Source of the DNA: Phycisphaerae bacterium
GTDB taxonomy: Bacteria > Planctomycetota > Phycisphaerae > UBA1845 > PWPN01
Assembly (NCBI GenBank): GCA_030372985.1
Contig: JAUCQB010000120.1
Span: forward strand, 1 to 64,000
Direction of reading: 5' to 3'
Length of the DNA stretch: 64,000 bases
Both the position numbers and the translations under genes were made by a program. This document shows, piece after piece, positions 39,354-48,849 of this stretch; the stretch's first letter is position 1; the number at the start of each line of letters is the position of its first letter. A model generated the notes under the pieces. That model was not told where the DNA came from. It made no database searches and worked only from the letters and a program-made list of their open reading frames with translations.

Positions 39354-40581
39354 AGACGAGGAAGGCTTTCGCAGGCAGCTTGAACTTGGCCTGTCCACCC
39401 TGGGCCACGAAATACGCTGCGCATCGAGCGGCCGCGAGGGTGTGGACGTCGGAGCGCGTTTCTGTCCGGACCTGCTGGTGACCGACTGGATGCTCAAGGA
39501 CGACATTCACGGGCTGCGCGTGATTCAGGTGCTCAGGTCAATTCTGACGCACCTCAAGGCCATCCTGATCACCGGCTTCGCGTCGGCCGAACTCCGGGAG
39601 AACGCCGACTCCCACGGCATCGCTGCATTCATCGAGAAGCCCTTCAGCCTGGAGGCCATCCGAGGAGCGGTTGAGAATGCCTTGGCGACACCCTGTCAGG
39701 CCAGGCAGCGGGCGCCGCTGGCGGTCGTCGAGATCACGACGGAGGGCGAAATCCGCCACGCCAACGATGCCGCTCTCGACCTCTTCGACGAGACGGACGC
39801 GGGGCGAGGCGTGCGAAACTTCTTGAAGCTGTTTCCGGCCGGCGCCGAGCCCAATCTGGATGAGGCCCTCGATCGCTGGAAGGTGGCTTCCCCCGCGGCT
39901 GACCACAGGCTTGCCTGGCACCTGCGTACGCAGGAGCCGGATGAAAACGGCAGCCGGCTGGTGATTCTCCGCCGCGGCGACGGCCCGCAGTACGTGGGTC
40001 TGCCGGTCATCGAGATGCTGCTGGGATGCATATCGCCGCAACGCACACAGTGGCCCTTCGATGGACGGGTGGTCATCGTGGAGGGGGATGCGACCGCACG
40101 CAAGTGGCTGATCACGATGATCGAGAACGCCGGTGGGGGCTGCTATGCGGTGGAAACGGTCGAGCAGGCCATACGCCTGCTCGGCAACGACGACGGATTG
40201 CAGTTCGCCGTCCTTGACCGCGACACGGCCGGGGTAAACCTGCCAGTCGCGATCGAGCAGATGCATGCCACCAGGCCGGACGTGGTCCTGGTCGGAAGCA
40301 GCCCCGACGATCGGCGGGAGGAATTCGCCCGCCTGGGAGTGACGCTGTTCCTGCAACGCCCGTGGCGGGTCCACGATCTGATCAATCTGCTGACCGGAAG
40401 AATCGGCAACTGCCATGTCTGCGGGATCCAGCTCCCCCTCCGCCGGCCGCGGATGGATGAGCAGTCCACCCGCTGGGCATGCTCCAACTGTGGCGCCGTC
40501 TATGCGGGCGTTCTGGACGAAGACGCCTCATCTGACATGCTGCTTCATATCAGGCGTTCGGACGACACCCGGGGTACCTGA
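39331..40581 (+). CDS. Multidomain response regulator: REC + PAS-like + degenerate REC + C-terminal Cys4 zinc-ribbon-like motif
   Basis: KILIVEDEEGFRRQLELGLS...LLVTDWMLKDD...LITGF...AFIEKPFS; second REC-like VVIVEGDATARKWLITMIENAG...FAVLDRDT...LFLQRPW; CHVCGIQLPLRRPRMDEQSTRWACSNCGAVYAG. 23-nt overlap with the kinase gene. Confidence 0.85.
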   Translation: MAKILIVEDEEGFRRQLELGLSTLGHEIRCASSGREGVDVGARFCPDLLVTDWMLKDDIHGLRVIQVLRSILTHLKAILITGFASAELRENADSHGIAAFIEKPFSLEAIRGAVENALATPCQARQRAPLAVVEITTEGEIRHANDAALDLFDETDAGRGVRNFLKLFPAGAEPNLDEALDRWKVASPAADHRLAWHLRTQEPDENGSRLVILRRGDGPQYVGLPVIEMLLGCISPQRTQWPFDGRVVIVEGDATARKWLITMIENAGGGCYAVETVEQAIRLLGNDDGLQFAVLDRDTAGVNLPVAIEQMHATRPDVVLVGSSPDDRREEFARLGVTLFLQRPWRVHDLINLLTGRIGNCHVCGIQLPLRRPRMDEQSTRWACSNCGAVYAGVLDEDASSDMLLHIRRSDDTRGT

Positions 40582-40640
40582 AGACGGTGTCGGCTTCAAC
40601 CACTCCATCGACGCGCCGCGGGGCCGCGCGTCCTCATCGC

Positions 40641-40671
40641 AAAAAAAGGTGGCCTCGTTGCCGAGGCCACC
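40641..40671 (-). terminator. Rho-independent terminator (10-bp stem, 4-nt loop, T7 tract on minus strand)
   Basis: Minus strand GGTGGCCTCGGCAACGAGGCCACCTTTTTTT, downstream of gene 40725..42818(-). Confidence 0.9.
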
Positions 40672-40724
40672 TGGTCACGAAACCTTATGCGAAGGAGGTA
40701 CAAAACAGGATCATCGTAAACGCG

Positions 40725-42818
40725 TCACGGCGCGTCATCACAAGCGGCGTCGGCGGCGATACCCGCTCCGCTGGCACAAGCCTCGAATGCCGCCCAGTCG
40801 TCCGTGTCGATGTCGCTGTCGCCGGCGCCGGCCGGATGCACGTCATAGCACTCGCACCCGGTCGCGAGGGTGCCGCCTTGGCCGGTGTAGCACGCCTGGA
40901 ATACAGCGAAGTCAGCCTGGTCAACGTCACCGTCGCCATCCGCATCCGCAAAGGGAATGGAGCAGGGGCAGGTGTCCTCTTCACAGATCGTGCCGATGCC
41001 CTTGAACTTGGCGGGCGAGCAGCCGTCGACGTCCTCGTCGCCGCCATACTTCCGCTCCTGGCAGTCCCCCGCCGTCAAGCAGCAGGCACCCAGGCACGTC
41101 GAATCTCCGCAGGTAGAGCCCAGAGCGCCGCCAAGGCCGTCAATCGATGTGCAGTGATCGAGCGGTTCCTCCTCGCACGTCCCGTCCGTCTTGCAGCACG
41201 AGCCGAGGCAGGCCCCTGCCGCGCACGCGGAACTGGCGCCACGGAACACCCCGCCCCCGTCGGTGCAGGTCGCGGACTCCACGAAATCTGAGCACGCACC
41301 CGTCATCAGATACCCTTCCGTGCAGCACGCGCCCGGGCAAGCCGCGTTCGCGCAGAGGGTTTTCGCCGTCCAGCGCTGCTGATCCGCGATGTCCGGGCAG
41401 TCAACCGCGAACTTGCTCGTGCAAGAACCGATCATGCAGCAGGCACCGGTGTCGGGCAACGGGAACTCACTGAGCGCGATGGTAGCCACAAACCCACGGG
41501 TTCCGGCGCCGGTCGCTCCGATGCCGGCAACGACGACGGTGCCGCTCGTGGTGTCAACGGCAACACTGTAAGCACGCGACAGCACGATGAAAGGCGCCAA
41601 CTGGCCGAGCGAGTCGAAGTAGGCAGTCAGATCGTAGATCTTCCAATTTGCAGGGTTCGCGTCCCTCACGTCCCAGAGCACAGCACGCTCGGCACCGCGG
41701 TAGTTCATTCCGGCGGCAAAGTCGCCGTCAGCGCTGCAGCCGTACGGCAAGCCGTTGCTGGTGCTCCCGGCCGTATCCGGATATGTCGGCAGCTCATACG
41801 CGGTACTCGTTGTGTAAGGTTCATTGCGGTTGGGGAGAAGGACGGGATCGACGACCATATAAGGCCAAGTCCCTGCCCGGCCGCCCAGCACGACCGACCT
41901 TCCGAACACCCGGGTGCCGTCGGCACTGATCGCATAGGCTTCGCCTTTGAGCGTCCCATCGAGTGCGGTAAACCAGGACTGCTTCGGGCTTGCGGTGCAA
42001 GCGGGCGGAACCGGCTCGGCAAAAGTGAGCACATAGTTCTCATACTGATTCCCCAAGTCGGAGGTAGTTCTCAGCGTTCCGGCTGCCCGCCCGATCGAGG
42101 AGACGGCATTTATCCACATGCGGGTGGCGCTGCTCTTTGGCGCCACGTTCGCACTTGGGGGATCACCCGCTCCAAAACCTTTCGTGAACTCGGTCCTGAA
42201 GTCGGTCCAGCGCCAGAGGTGGTACCAGAGGTCGCTGCCGGATCCCGCGAGCGTGTTGGCCACGCCCAGAATCGGCGACGTGCAAGGGCCTGTACAGCTA
42301 CTGGGGGGCTCGAAGCACGTTGAAACGTCCCGGCGAATTGCCCCAAAGGTGAGCCCGCCGTCAAGCGAGAACCAGTTCGCGTTCCAGCCGGTCGAAATCC
42401 CTTGCAGCACGAGCTGCTGCACGGGCGTCGATGGCTCACCCATTTCGATCGTGCGATAGCCGGCACCCGTCAAGATGCTTGCTGCCGAAGTGGCAGGCGT
42501 CGAGTCCACTCGGCGCCCACTCCCCACCATCCCGTTGGTCACCTCCCAAAGGTTACCGATCTCTGTCGCTGTACCATCGGCGTCGTAGGTTCCGGTGGTC
42601 AGCCCGACGACGTAACGCCCATCCGGCGTCAGCGCTCGCGCCTGGCTTGCCGTGCCGGTCATCTGGCTGAGAGGGTACGGGTCGATATCGCCCTTTCTGA
42701 GGACTCCAAATCCGGAATAGGGCGGAACCTCCATAAGGGTCCCCGCAAACGCCCCTGCCGCTCCGATGGCCACCACGCCGACCGCGATCAAACCAGCCGC
42801 TTTTCGTAAACGTTTCAT
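40725..42818 (-). CDS. Secreted Cys-rich-repeat protein with C-terminal dockerin-like EF-hand pair; function unknown
   Basis: Signal MKRLRKAAGLIAVGVVAIGAAGAFAG; 4-5 GACCxxGxC...C....C repeats; C-term FADADGDGDVDQADFAVFQACYTG...DSDIDTDDWAAFEACASGAGIAADAACDDAP. Confidence 0.85.
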   Translation of the reverse strand: MKRLRKAAGLIAVGVVAIGAAGAFAGTLMEVPPYSGFGVLRKGDIDPYPLSQMTGTASQARALTPDGRYVVGLTTGTYDADGTATEIGNLWEVTNGMVGSGRRVDSTPATSAASILTGAGYRTIEMGEPSTPVQQLVLQGISTGWNANWFSLDGGLTFGAIRRDVSTCFEPPSSCTGPCTSPILGVANTLAGSGSDLWYHLWRWTDFRTEFTKGFGAGDPPSANVAPKSSATRMWINAVSSIGRAAGTLRTTSDLGNQYENYVLTFAEPVPPACTASPKQSWFTALDGTLKGEAYAISADGTRVFGRSVVLGGRAGTWPYMVVDPVLLPNRNEPYTTSTAYELPTYPDTAGSTSNGLPYGCSADGDFAAGMNYRGAERAVLWDVRDANPANWKIYDLTAYFDSLGQLAPFIVLSRAYSVAVDTTSGTVVVAGIGATGAGTRGFVATIALSEFPLPDTGACCMIGSCTSKFAVDCPDIADQQRWTAKTLCANAACPGACCTEGYLMTGACSDFVESATCTDGGGVFRGASSACAAGACLGSCCKTDGTCEEEPLDHCTSIDGLGGALGSTCGDSTCLGACCLTAGDCQERKYGGDEDVDGCSPAKFKGIGTICEEDTCPCSIPFADADGDGDVDQADFAVFQACYTGQGGTLATGCECYDVHPAGAGDSDIDTDDWAAFEACASGAGIAADAACDDAP

Positions 42819-43497
42819 CTGATTAGCCTCCCTCCGGGCCTCTTCACCCGGCCTGTGCTTGCCCGCTCCGTTCCGTTAAATCGTCCTGTCGCTGACCCCG
42901 CCCGGGGTCACGGCACCATTGCTCAGATTGCGCCATACTGCCTGAGCGGCGAGGCATGCCGTTCGGGCACGGTCAATGCGTTGAAAGCCTCACTCTCCGC
43001 GCAGTCCCTCGCTCAGTCGCCACACGCCGCCGACACGGCCATGGCCGCTCTGCTCGCATAGATTTCCAATGCCAGGTTCGCGTCATAGCTACAGGGCGGC
43101 AGGATTTGCTGCCGCCGACGAGATACCGCCGTCGTCTACTACTGCGTCTACCATATTCACGGGCTTTTGTCAACGGCAATTCAGTTTGTCTTCCGCAGTT
43201 TTTCTCCCATACCACTCCTTCTCCTCCTTGGGATTACTAGACCCAAGAGCAATCATCCGGCGGCCTCCTGCGAGGCCTTACGTGAGCTAAGAATCATTAC
43301 CAACAGTGATTATGAGCTTTGAGAGGGGCGCACGCTTGCCTGGCCGGGATCGGCTGCGAATCGGCCCCGGTTACCGGACGCCACGGTAGCCAGCCGAACA
43401 TACGCTCCGTAATGCCTGCTGAACCTGATACCCACTTTTCGGCCGATTCAATATTGCTTGCCGTCTGCGGGGTCGGTTACGTTCGGTCTCCGGCATC

Positions 43498-43527
43498 AAA
43501 AAAGGTGGCCTCGTTGCCGAGGCCACC
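43498..43527 (-). terminator. Rho-independent terminator, duplicate of the 40641 hairpin
   Basis: Minus strand GGTGGCCTCGGCAACGAGGCCACCTTTTTT, downstream of gene 43581..45467(-). Confidence 0.9.
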
Positions 43528-43580
43528 TGGTCACGAAACCTTATGCGAAGGAGGTACAAAACAGGATCATCGTAAACGCG

Positions 43581-45467
43581 TCACGGCGCGTCATCACAAG
43601 CGGCGTTGGCGGCGATACCCGCTCCGCTGGCACAAGCTTCAAACGCCGTCCAGTCCTCCGAGTCGACGTCGTTGTCAGGGGCACCGGCCGGATGCGCGTC
43701 AAAGCACCCGCACCCGATCCCGAGCGCGACGCCCGCCCCCGTATAGCATGCCTGGAACCGGCCGAAGTCAGCCTGGTCGACATCGCCGTCAGCGTCGGCA
43801 TCGGCAAACGGGTCGGGGCAGCACACATACGTGTCGCAGAACTCGCCCGCATGGAACGTGCCGCCAGCGCTTATGCACTCTTCCTGGGGCACATCGCTGC
43901 AGGTGCAGCCCGAGCCCGGCGTGCAAACGCAACAGGCACCGAGGCCCGCAGGCTCAAAGACGCCGTCGTAAAGAGCCACGTTTTCGAGACCGACATCCCA
44001 GGCCTGCTCAAAAGTCTTGAGGCAGGTCTCGGTCGTGCTGGCCGGGCAATCCTCGTCGGTCGTGCATTCGAGGTTGTCCCTCTCGCCGCCGCGGCAACGT
44101 TTCCAGGACAACGGCGCCAGCTCCGGGTCGGTGACGTATTCCACGCAAGTTGGCGCGATCATATCAAGACCCTTGGGAGGACCCGCCGAGATGCGGTTGA
44201 ACGGTCCCGTGTACTGCCTCGGGACCCGGGCGACGAAGTACGGCTGTGGGAGTGCCACCGCCGGTGCGTTGAAAGGCGGAGGCCACGAGGGGTCAAAGGC
44301 CTGGCATTCGGCATCGGTGCTGCATGCCTGATCTTCATACCAGCCGCCCATACACTTCTTTTCCCCGCAATCTGTGACGCACTTGGCTGGTGCAGCATAG
44401 GATTCTGAACGGGTGTTTCGAAGTCTGACCTCGACATAGTCCGCACCGATGGCAAAATCGACGGTGTTCCAGCCATCCCACGGCCGCAGGTCCCAGGCGT
44501 CCGGCATAATATTGTTCGGCGTCATTGGAATGTCGAATTTGGGAGCCTGGAACTGCTGCCAAACCAGTCCATCGTACACCATCAGTCGCCACATGGCCTG
44601 TGGCCAGGGGCCATCGCCCTCATAACAAGGGGTACCGTCCCGCAGGGGCATGAGGCCGATCGCAAAGGCGTTGTGGACGGTCCCGTCACCGGCCTGAACG
44701 GTCTGCCGCGTCGGGCCCTTGGAGCACTGCGAGTCGTCTGAGCAGGGCATCCCGGCGAGTTCACCGCTGTCGCAGGTGGCCTGCTCGCCTGCGGCGCATC
44801 CTGGCGTTCCGGGGTGAAGAGTGTTGCAGGTACAGTCCACCCAGTAATCGCACTCGCTGGTCGCGAAGTTGACCGGAGCGTGGTCGTCATCCAGGGAGAG
44901 TTCCATGTAGAAGAGCATTTGGCCGTAGTGACCGCAGGTTCCCAGATTCATCGAGAAATGACCCTTGAGGGTTTCCGGGCTCAGGGTACTGTCCATGGCA
45001 TCGACGTAGTTGGGATTCGCATTCGGGTACAATGCATAGTGGCTCTCGATGGTTCCTGCCCCATTGATGGACCCATAGCCGGAGGTGTTTTCTGGGTTGT
45101 TCAGGATCTCGGGCTTCAGATCGTGGGAATGCCGCACCAGTTCGATTGGCGGGGTGCCATTGTGCGTGGTGACCTCGACCCCGTAGCCGAGAGAGGACAG
45201 GTTCTTGTTATTAGCCGTCGACAACTGGTCCAGGGCCGAGGCTCCAGTGCAAGCGTCGTCCGGGACCCACGAGAGCAGGAAGCCGGCCTGGTCGATGGTC
45301 GTGGTCCGGTCGCACGAGGCGGCCGGATCTTCCGGTGCCGGCGAACACCATCTGTCGAAGTCGTCGCAGAAGACCGGGTCTGTGATGCCGGTGCAATACC
45401 TGGCCGACACGCCGGCGCACCAGGTGAGTGAGACGACCATCGCCAACAGCAAAAAACGTCTTGTCAT
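43581..45467 (-). CDS. Secreted protein of unknown function with C-terminal dockerin-like EF-hand pair
   Basis: Signal MTRRFLLLAMVVSLTWCAGVSA; C-term CCPDPFADADADGDVDQADFGRFQACYTG...DNDVDSEDWTAFEACASGAGIAANAACDDAP. Confidence 0.85.
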   Translation of the reverse strand: MTRRFLLLAMVVSLTWCAGVSARYCTGITDPVFCDDFDRWCSPAPEDPAASCDRTTTIDQAGFLLSWVPDDACTGASALDQLSTANNKNLSSLGYGVEVTTHNGTPPIELVRHSHDLKPEILNNPENTSGYGSINGAGTIESHYALYPNANPNYVDAMDSTLSPETLKGHFSMNLGTCGHYGQMLFYMELSLDDDHAPVNFATSECDYWVDCTCNTLHPGTPGCAAGEQATCDSGELAGMPCSDDSQCSKGPTRQTVQAGDGTVHNAFAIGLMPLRDGTPCYEGDGPWPQAMWRLMVYDGLVWQQFQAPKFDIPMTPNNIMPDAWDLRPWDGWNTVDFAIGADYVEVRLRNTRSESYAAPAKCVTDCGEKKCMGGWYEDQACSTDAECQAFDPSWPPPFNAPAVALPQPYFVARVPRQYTGPFNRISAGPPKGLDMIAPTCVEYVTDPELAPLSWKRCRGGERDNLECTTDEDCPASTTETCLKTFEQAWDVGLENVALYDGVFEPAGLGACCVCTPGSGCTCSDVPQEECISAGGTFHAGEFCDTYVCCPDPFADADADGDVDQADFGRFQACYTGAGVALGIGCGCFDAHPAGAPDNDVDSEDWTAFEACASGAGIAANAACDDAP

Positions 45468-45538
45468 AGCGAAATCCTCCTATCGTGTACTGTACACATC
45501 GAAACCGCGATAATCAGAATGATCACCGGACGTTTCAT
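45464..45538 (-). CDS. Putative 24-aa leader peptide, translationally coupled to 43581..45467
   Basis: MKRPVIILIIAVSMCTVHDRRISL*, preceded by GGAAGGAGGAGGTT; its TGA overlaps the downstream ATG (ATGA). Confidence 0.5.
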   Translation of the reverse strand: MKRPVIILIIAVSMCTVHDRRISL

Positions 45539-45654
45539 AACCTCCTCCTTCCACATTGTGCATCCACATCACCGGAGCCGAGAGAGGCATTGATCCCCCC
45601 GCAATTGTGTGGGCAGATCGGCCCGCTCCCCTCACTTAATGTGCCACAACTATA

Positions 45655-45683
45655 TGTTTACCAAGGAATCCGCCACTTGTCAA
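45655..45683 (-). promoter_or_regulatory. Candidate sigma-70 promoter (TTGACA-N17-TAAACA) for 43581..45467
   Basis: Minus strand TTGACAAGTGGCGGATTCCTTGGTAAACA. Confidence 0.6.
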
Positions 45684-46316
45684 CAAGAATATCGGCTTGC
45701 CGCGCCTCGCGGGATGAGTCACCAAGCCTGCTTGCTGTTGAAAAACAGGACCCTGCTTTTGAACGCGAGGCCCAAGGTCGTGCTGTCTTTCTCACGCGGC
45801 TCCGCTCCTCCGAATGGAGTCACCGGCCGATGAGCGTTCAGGCTTATCGGAAGCAAACGAGCTGCCATGAGTGCAACCGGGCTGGTCGCCCTCACCTGTG
45901 CTTGACCAGCCCCGCTCGCTGTATCAGCCGGCATCAGCGCCGCGCACCCCAACGGCTGCGTCACAGTCTGGTCCAAGACGCCAAGGCTGATCAACGCCGT
46001 TCTTTGGCTGGTTCCCGGCTGGCGAGAGTTCTTCCGATAAGCACGACGTCACCAGCCTGTCTGGCTGTACGCCCGCAAGAATGAGGCGGTGTTTCTCAGT
46101 TCTGGCCCCTCATGCGGGTGCGGTTTGAAAAAGGGCCAGCGCCAATCCTCGCGTGCACCTCCACTCGTGCCGGATGCGGAGTTGGAGTCGATCGGAACTC
46201 TCCCGTGCCCGAAGGCGTCAAATCGGAGCACTCTCGCCAATTGCGTGAGATCTGCCGAGCACACGGTGCGGCCGGACGGGCGGATTCGCCGCGTTGCTTG
46301 TCATCCTCCTCAAACA

Positions 46317-46352
46317 ACCGTGAGGGCAGACCATCTGGTCTACCCCCACGGT
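46317..46352 (-). repeat. Long inverted repeat in the 3' region of the PEP-CTERM gene (17-bp arms)
   Basis: Plus ACCGTGAGGGCAGACCATCTGGTCTACCCCCACGGT; the two mismatches become G-U pairs only in minus-strand RNA. Confidence 0.75.
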
Positions 46353-46434
46353 CGGTAACTCAAGAGAAGCCGATTGATGCCTGTGCAGCGGCGGATGGCG
46401 TCTACATCATCCGACGCCTGCCTTCCAGGCTTGT

Positions 46435-47229
46435 TCAGCGCCTGCGGCGAATCACCAGCAGACTCCCAAGAGCCAGAAAGACGAGAGTCGCCGGCTCGGG
46501 TACTTCATTGAGATAGAACTTGGTGACAGCGCCGTCGATCCCCAGCTCAAACCAGTCAACCACGCCACGCGCGTCGTTACCATAATCGAGGACTTCGTTG
46601 TACATAGAGGCGAAGCCGACGTTGAAGGAGTGGGCAGTGCCGGTAGCACCTGCGCCAAACCCCCAGGCCGATACCTGACTATCGGTGGCCAAGACCGAGT
46701 TAGGATAGGCAGTCGTCAAGGCGCCGAACGTCGCGAATCTCGCTCCTGCTGCGTTCGGAACATACCATTGGCCGTCCGTCATCGCATCGTATTCCTTCCA
46801 GACCCCCGGTTCTCTGGCTGTGGTATCGGCCCAGGGTATCCACCAGGCAATGCGGTTGTTCGTGTCGCCCGGGTTTTTCTCTAAAGCGAGCACGAACATC
46901 GGCGCCTGCCAGGTCGACCCGGTACCTTCTATTCCATAGAGCCGGATTTTCAGGGAAGTGATCTGGGCCGCCTTTGTGCCGGCGTAGTTTCCCGTGCTGA
47001 TGGCCGCATACTTTCCGCCCCTATCCTTGCCGCCGTTGGTGAACTGCATGCAAGGTTCGGTGCCCCAGAGTCTGTCAGTTACTGAACCTCGGCCGGTGGA
47101 GTCGGGTAACACCAGCTTATTCCAGCCGGTGCCAGACAGGTCGGTCGCGTACAGGCTGACATCCGCGGCGCTGGCGACACCCGCCGCCAATCCTGCCATG
47201 AGAGCAATCAGAACTACTTTCTTAACCAT
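46435..47229 (-). CDS. PEP-CTERM sorting domain-containing protein
   Basis: Signal peptide MVKKVVLIALMAGLAAGVASAA; C-term VPEPATLVFLALGSLLVIRRRR. Confidence 0.92.
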   Translation of the reverse strand: MVKKVVLIALMAGLAAGVASAADVSLYATDLSGTGWNKLVLPDSTGRGSVTDRLWGTEPCMQFTNGGKDRGGKYAAISTGNYAGTKAAQITSLKIRLYGIEGTGSTWQAPMFVLALEKNPGDTNNRIAWWIPWADTTAREPGVWKEYDAMTDGQWYVPNAAGARFATFGALTTAYPNSVLATDSQVSAWGFGAGATGTAHSFNVGFASMYNEVLDYGNDARGVVDWFELGIDGAVTKFYLNEVPEPATLVFLALGSLLVIRRRR

Positions 47230-47377
47230 GTCTTTTCTCCTTCTTTCTTTCCGCTTCTTTTCCGAGTGACTGCTTACGAATTACCTAACCTAATGCCAAC
47301 CGCCCACTGCTTACCCGGATCGCGAACAAATGATCCAACGGAGCCTCAGGCGGAGATGTATACTCCCCTTCAAGGCA

Positions 47378-48610
47378 TTACCGCCGACGTCGCAGGACCA
47401 GCAGACTGCCCACAGCCAGGAGCACCATCGTGGCTGGTTCGGGAATCGTGGCCACGAAGGCGCGATAGCTCCCGTTAAGCAGGACACCGCGGCCCGCGAT
47501 GGTCTGGCCATCGGCGGTCACGGCCACGCACCGCTCCAGATACTTCCAGGCGCTAAGGTCGATGCCATTGACATAGAGCATATCCTGGAGCAGAACACCC
47601 TCCGTGCTGCCGGGTAGCCAGACAGTCGCCCGATAGCCGCTGAAAGACTGGCCGTTACCACTTATTCCGTTATAGGTAAAGCCGACAACCGTCCCGTTGT
47701 CCGCGACATCGAAACCGTTCGACTGCTGGACTCTGTTTGGGTCGTCCCCGCCGGCGGGCATGAGTTCCTCGCTGGCGGCGGCCCCAACCTGCCACCGGAA
47801 AGTATGGAGGCCATCATTCGAATAAGTAACGTTGGGAATCTGGTAGCCCGTAGCATAGAGTCCGCCGGCCGATATGCCGTTGCCCTGACCCTTGCCAGTT
47901 GAAGTTGCAGTGTACGGGACGAAGGTAACATTACCGTTGTTAGCCACGTCCGCATAAACTGCCCGGTCTTTGCTGCTGGGAGCACCCTTGTCCGTGCCAA
48001 TGGCAATGCCGTTGTTGGAAACGCAGTTGAGACCCGTGTTAGTGGCGGCACCCCCGGACATGCCGGCCTTCTCCCATGCGGCAGTCAAATCGACAGTGCC
48101 GTTAGTAATCTTCCACGCCAGACCGTTGGGGCTCTTAGGTTCGGCGCCGTGGATCCGTGCGCCGACGAGCCAGCCGTTACCTGTCGCCGGATCGAGCGAC
48201 ATGGCATGCTGCGAAGACACCATAGACTCGCTTGCAACGCCAGTGGAGGTTAGGAGGTAGCCGGCATAAACGGGCCCCTGATTGTACGCAATTCCCAAAT
48301 TGGCGTTATTGCCGTTCGCGCCGGCGAGGGCCAGGCCGCCTGGCGCCGAGGCAATGCCTCGGCCCTGGTACTTCAGGTCGTTCTGGTAGAGCACGGTGGT
48401 CTGATCGCTCACTTTGAAGACCATGATGCCGTCCGCCACACCGGCATTGTCCGCGGTCGCAACGACGTACTGGCCGTCATCGGTCAAGTCCGCGACATGG
48501 TAGGCCCCGCCCGCGTTCGTGACCGGCAGCATGGTCAGGCTGACCGCCGAGGCTCCGGTGGCGAACGCCGCCAGCGTGATCCCTACCAGCAAGAACCGTT
48601 TCGTTTTCAT
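47378..48610 (-). CDS. PEP-CTERM sorting domain-containing protein (extracellular repeat/HAF-like)
   Basis: Signal MKTKRFLLVGITLAAFATGASA (ATG 48610); C-term IPEPATMVLLAVGSLLVLRRRR. Confidence 0.92.
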   Translation of the reverse strand: MKTKRFLLVGITLAAFATGASAVSLTMLPVTNAGGAYHVADLTDDGQYVVATADNAGVADGIMVFKVSDQTTVLYQNDLKYQGRGIASAPGGLALAGANGNNANLGIAYNQGPVYAGYLLTSTGVASESMVSSQHAMSLDPATGNGWLVGARIHGAEPKSPNGLAWKITNGTVDLTAAWEKAGMSGGAATNTGLNCVSNNGIAIGTDKGAPSSKDRAVYADVANNGNVTFVPYTATSTGKGQGNGISAGGLYATGYQIPNVTYSNDGLHTFRWQVGAAASEELMPAGGDDPNRVQQSNGFDVADNGTVVGFTYNGISGNGQSFSGYRATVWLPGSTEGVLLQDMLYVNGIDLSAWKYLERCVAVTADGQTIAGRGVLLNGSYRAFVATIPEPATMVLLAVGSLLVLRRRR

Positions 48611-48849
48611 GCTTTCCTCCTCTTTTCTCTTTGGGCGCGCGAGCGCCAAACCCAAAAAACCAACTCTCTGGATTTCAGATGGCAGAACTCTTCCGCCTCC
48701 CAATCCTGATACGTTCAATTGAGGTCGCCCTTCCCTGAGATTCCCGAGTGTTCGGCTCGCGCCGCCTCGAAAACCTCCCTTGCCTCCACGTCGCGAAACG
48801 AGATGAGCACACCACAGCGACGGGCAGGCAAACTCTCTCTCTTCTGTGC

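Noticed and set aside
42819-43500. Possible riboswitch in the long leader of the 40725..42818 gene
   Set aside because: No conserved aptamer core (c-di-GMP, cobalamin, SAM and similar) recognised by eye; a covariance-model search would be needed.
40641-43527. Repeated GGTGGCCTCG hairpins considered as CRISPR or mobile-element ends
   Set aside because: Only two copies, each a terminator with a T-tract right after a minus-strand gene; no target duplications or spacers.
45485-46084. 199-aa plus-strand ORF and several other small ORFs in the 45.5-46.4 kb gap
   Set aside because: No ribosome-binding site, no recognisable domain and atypical composition; treated as intergenic.
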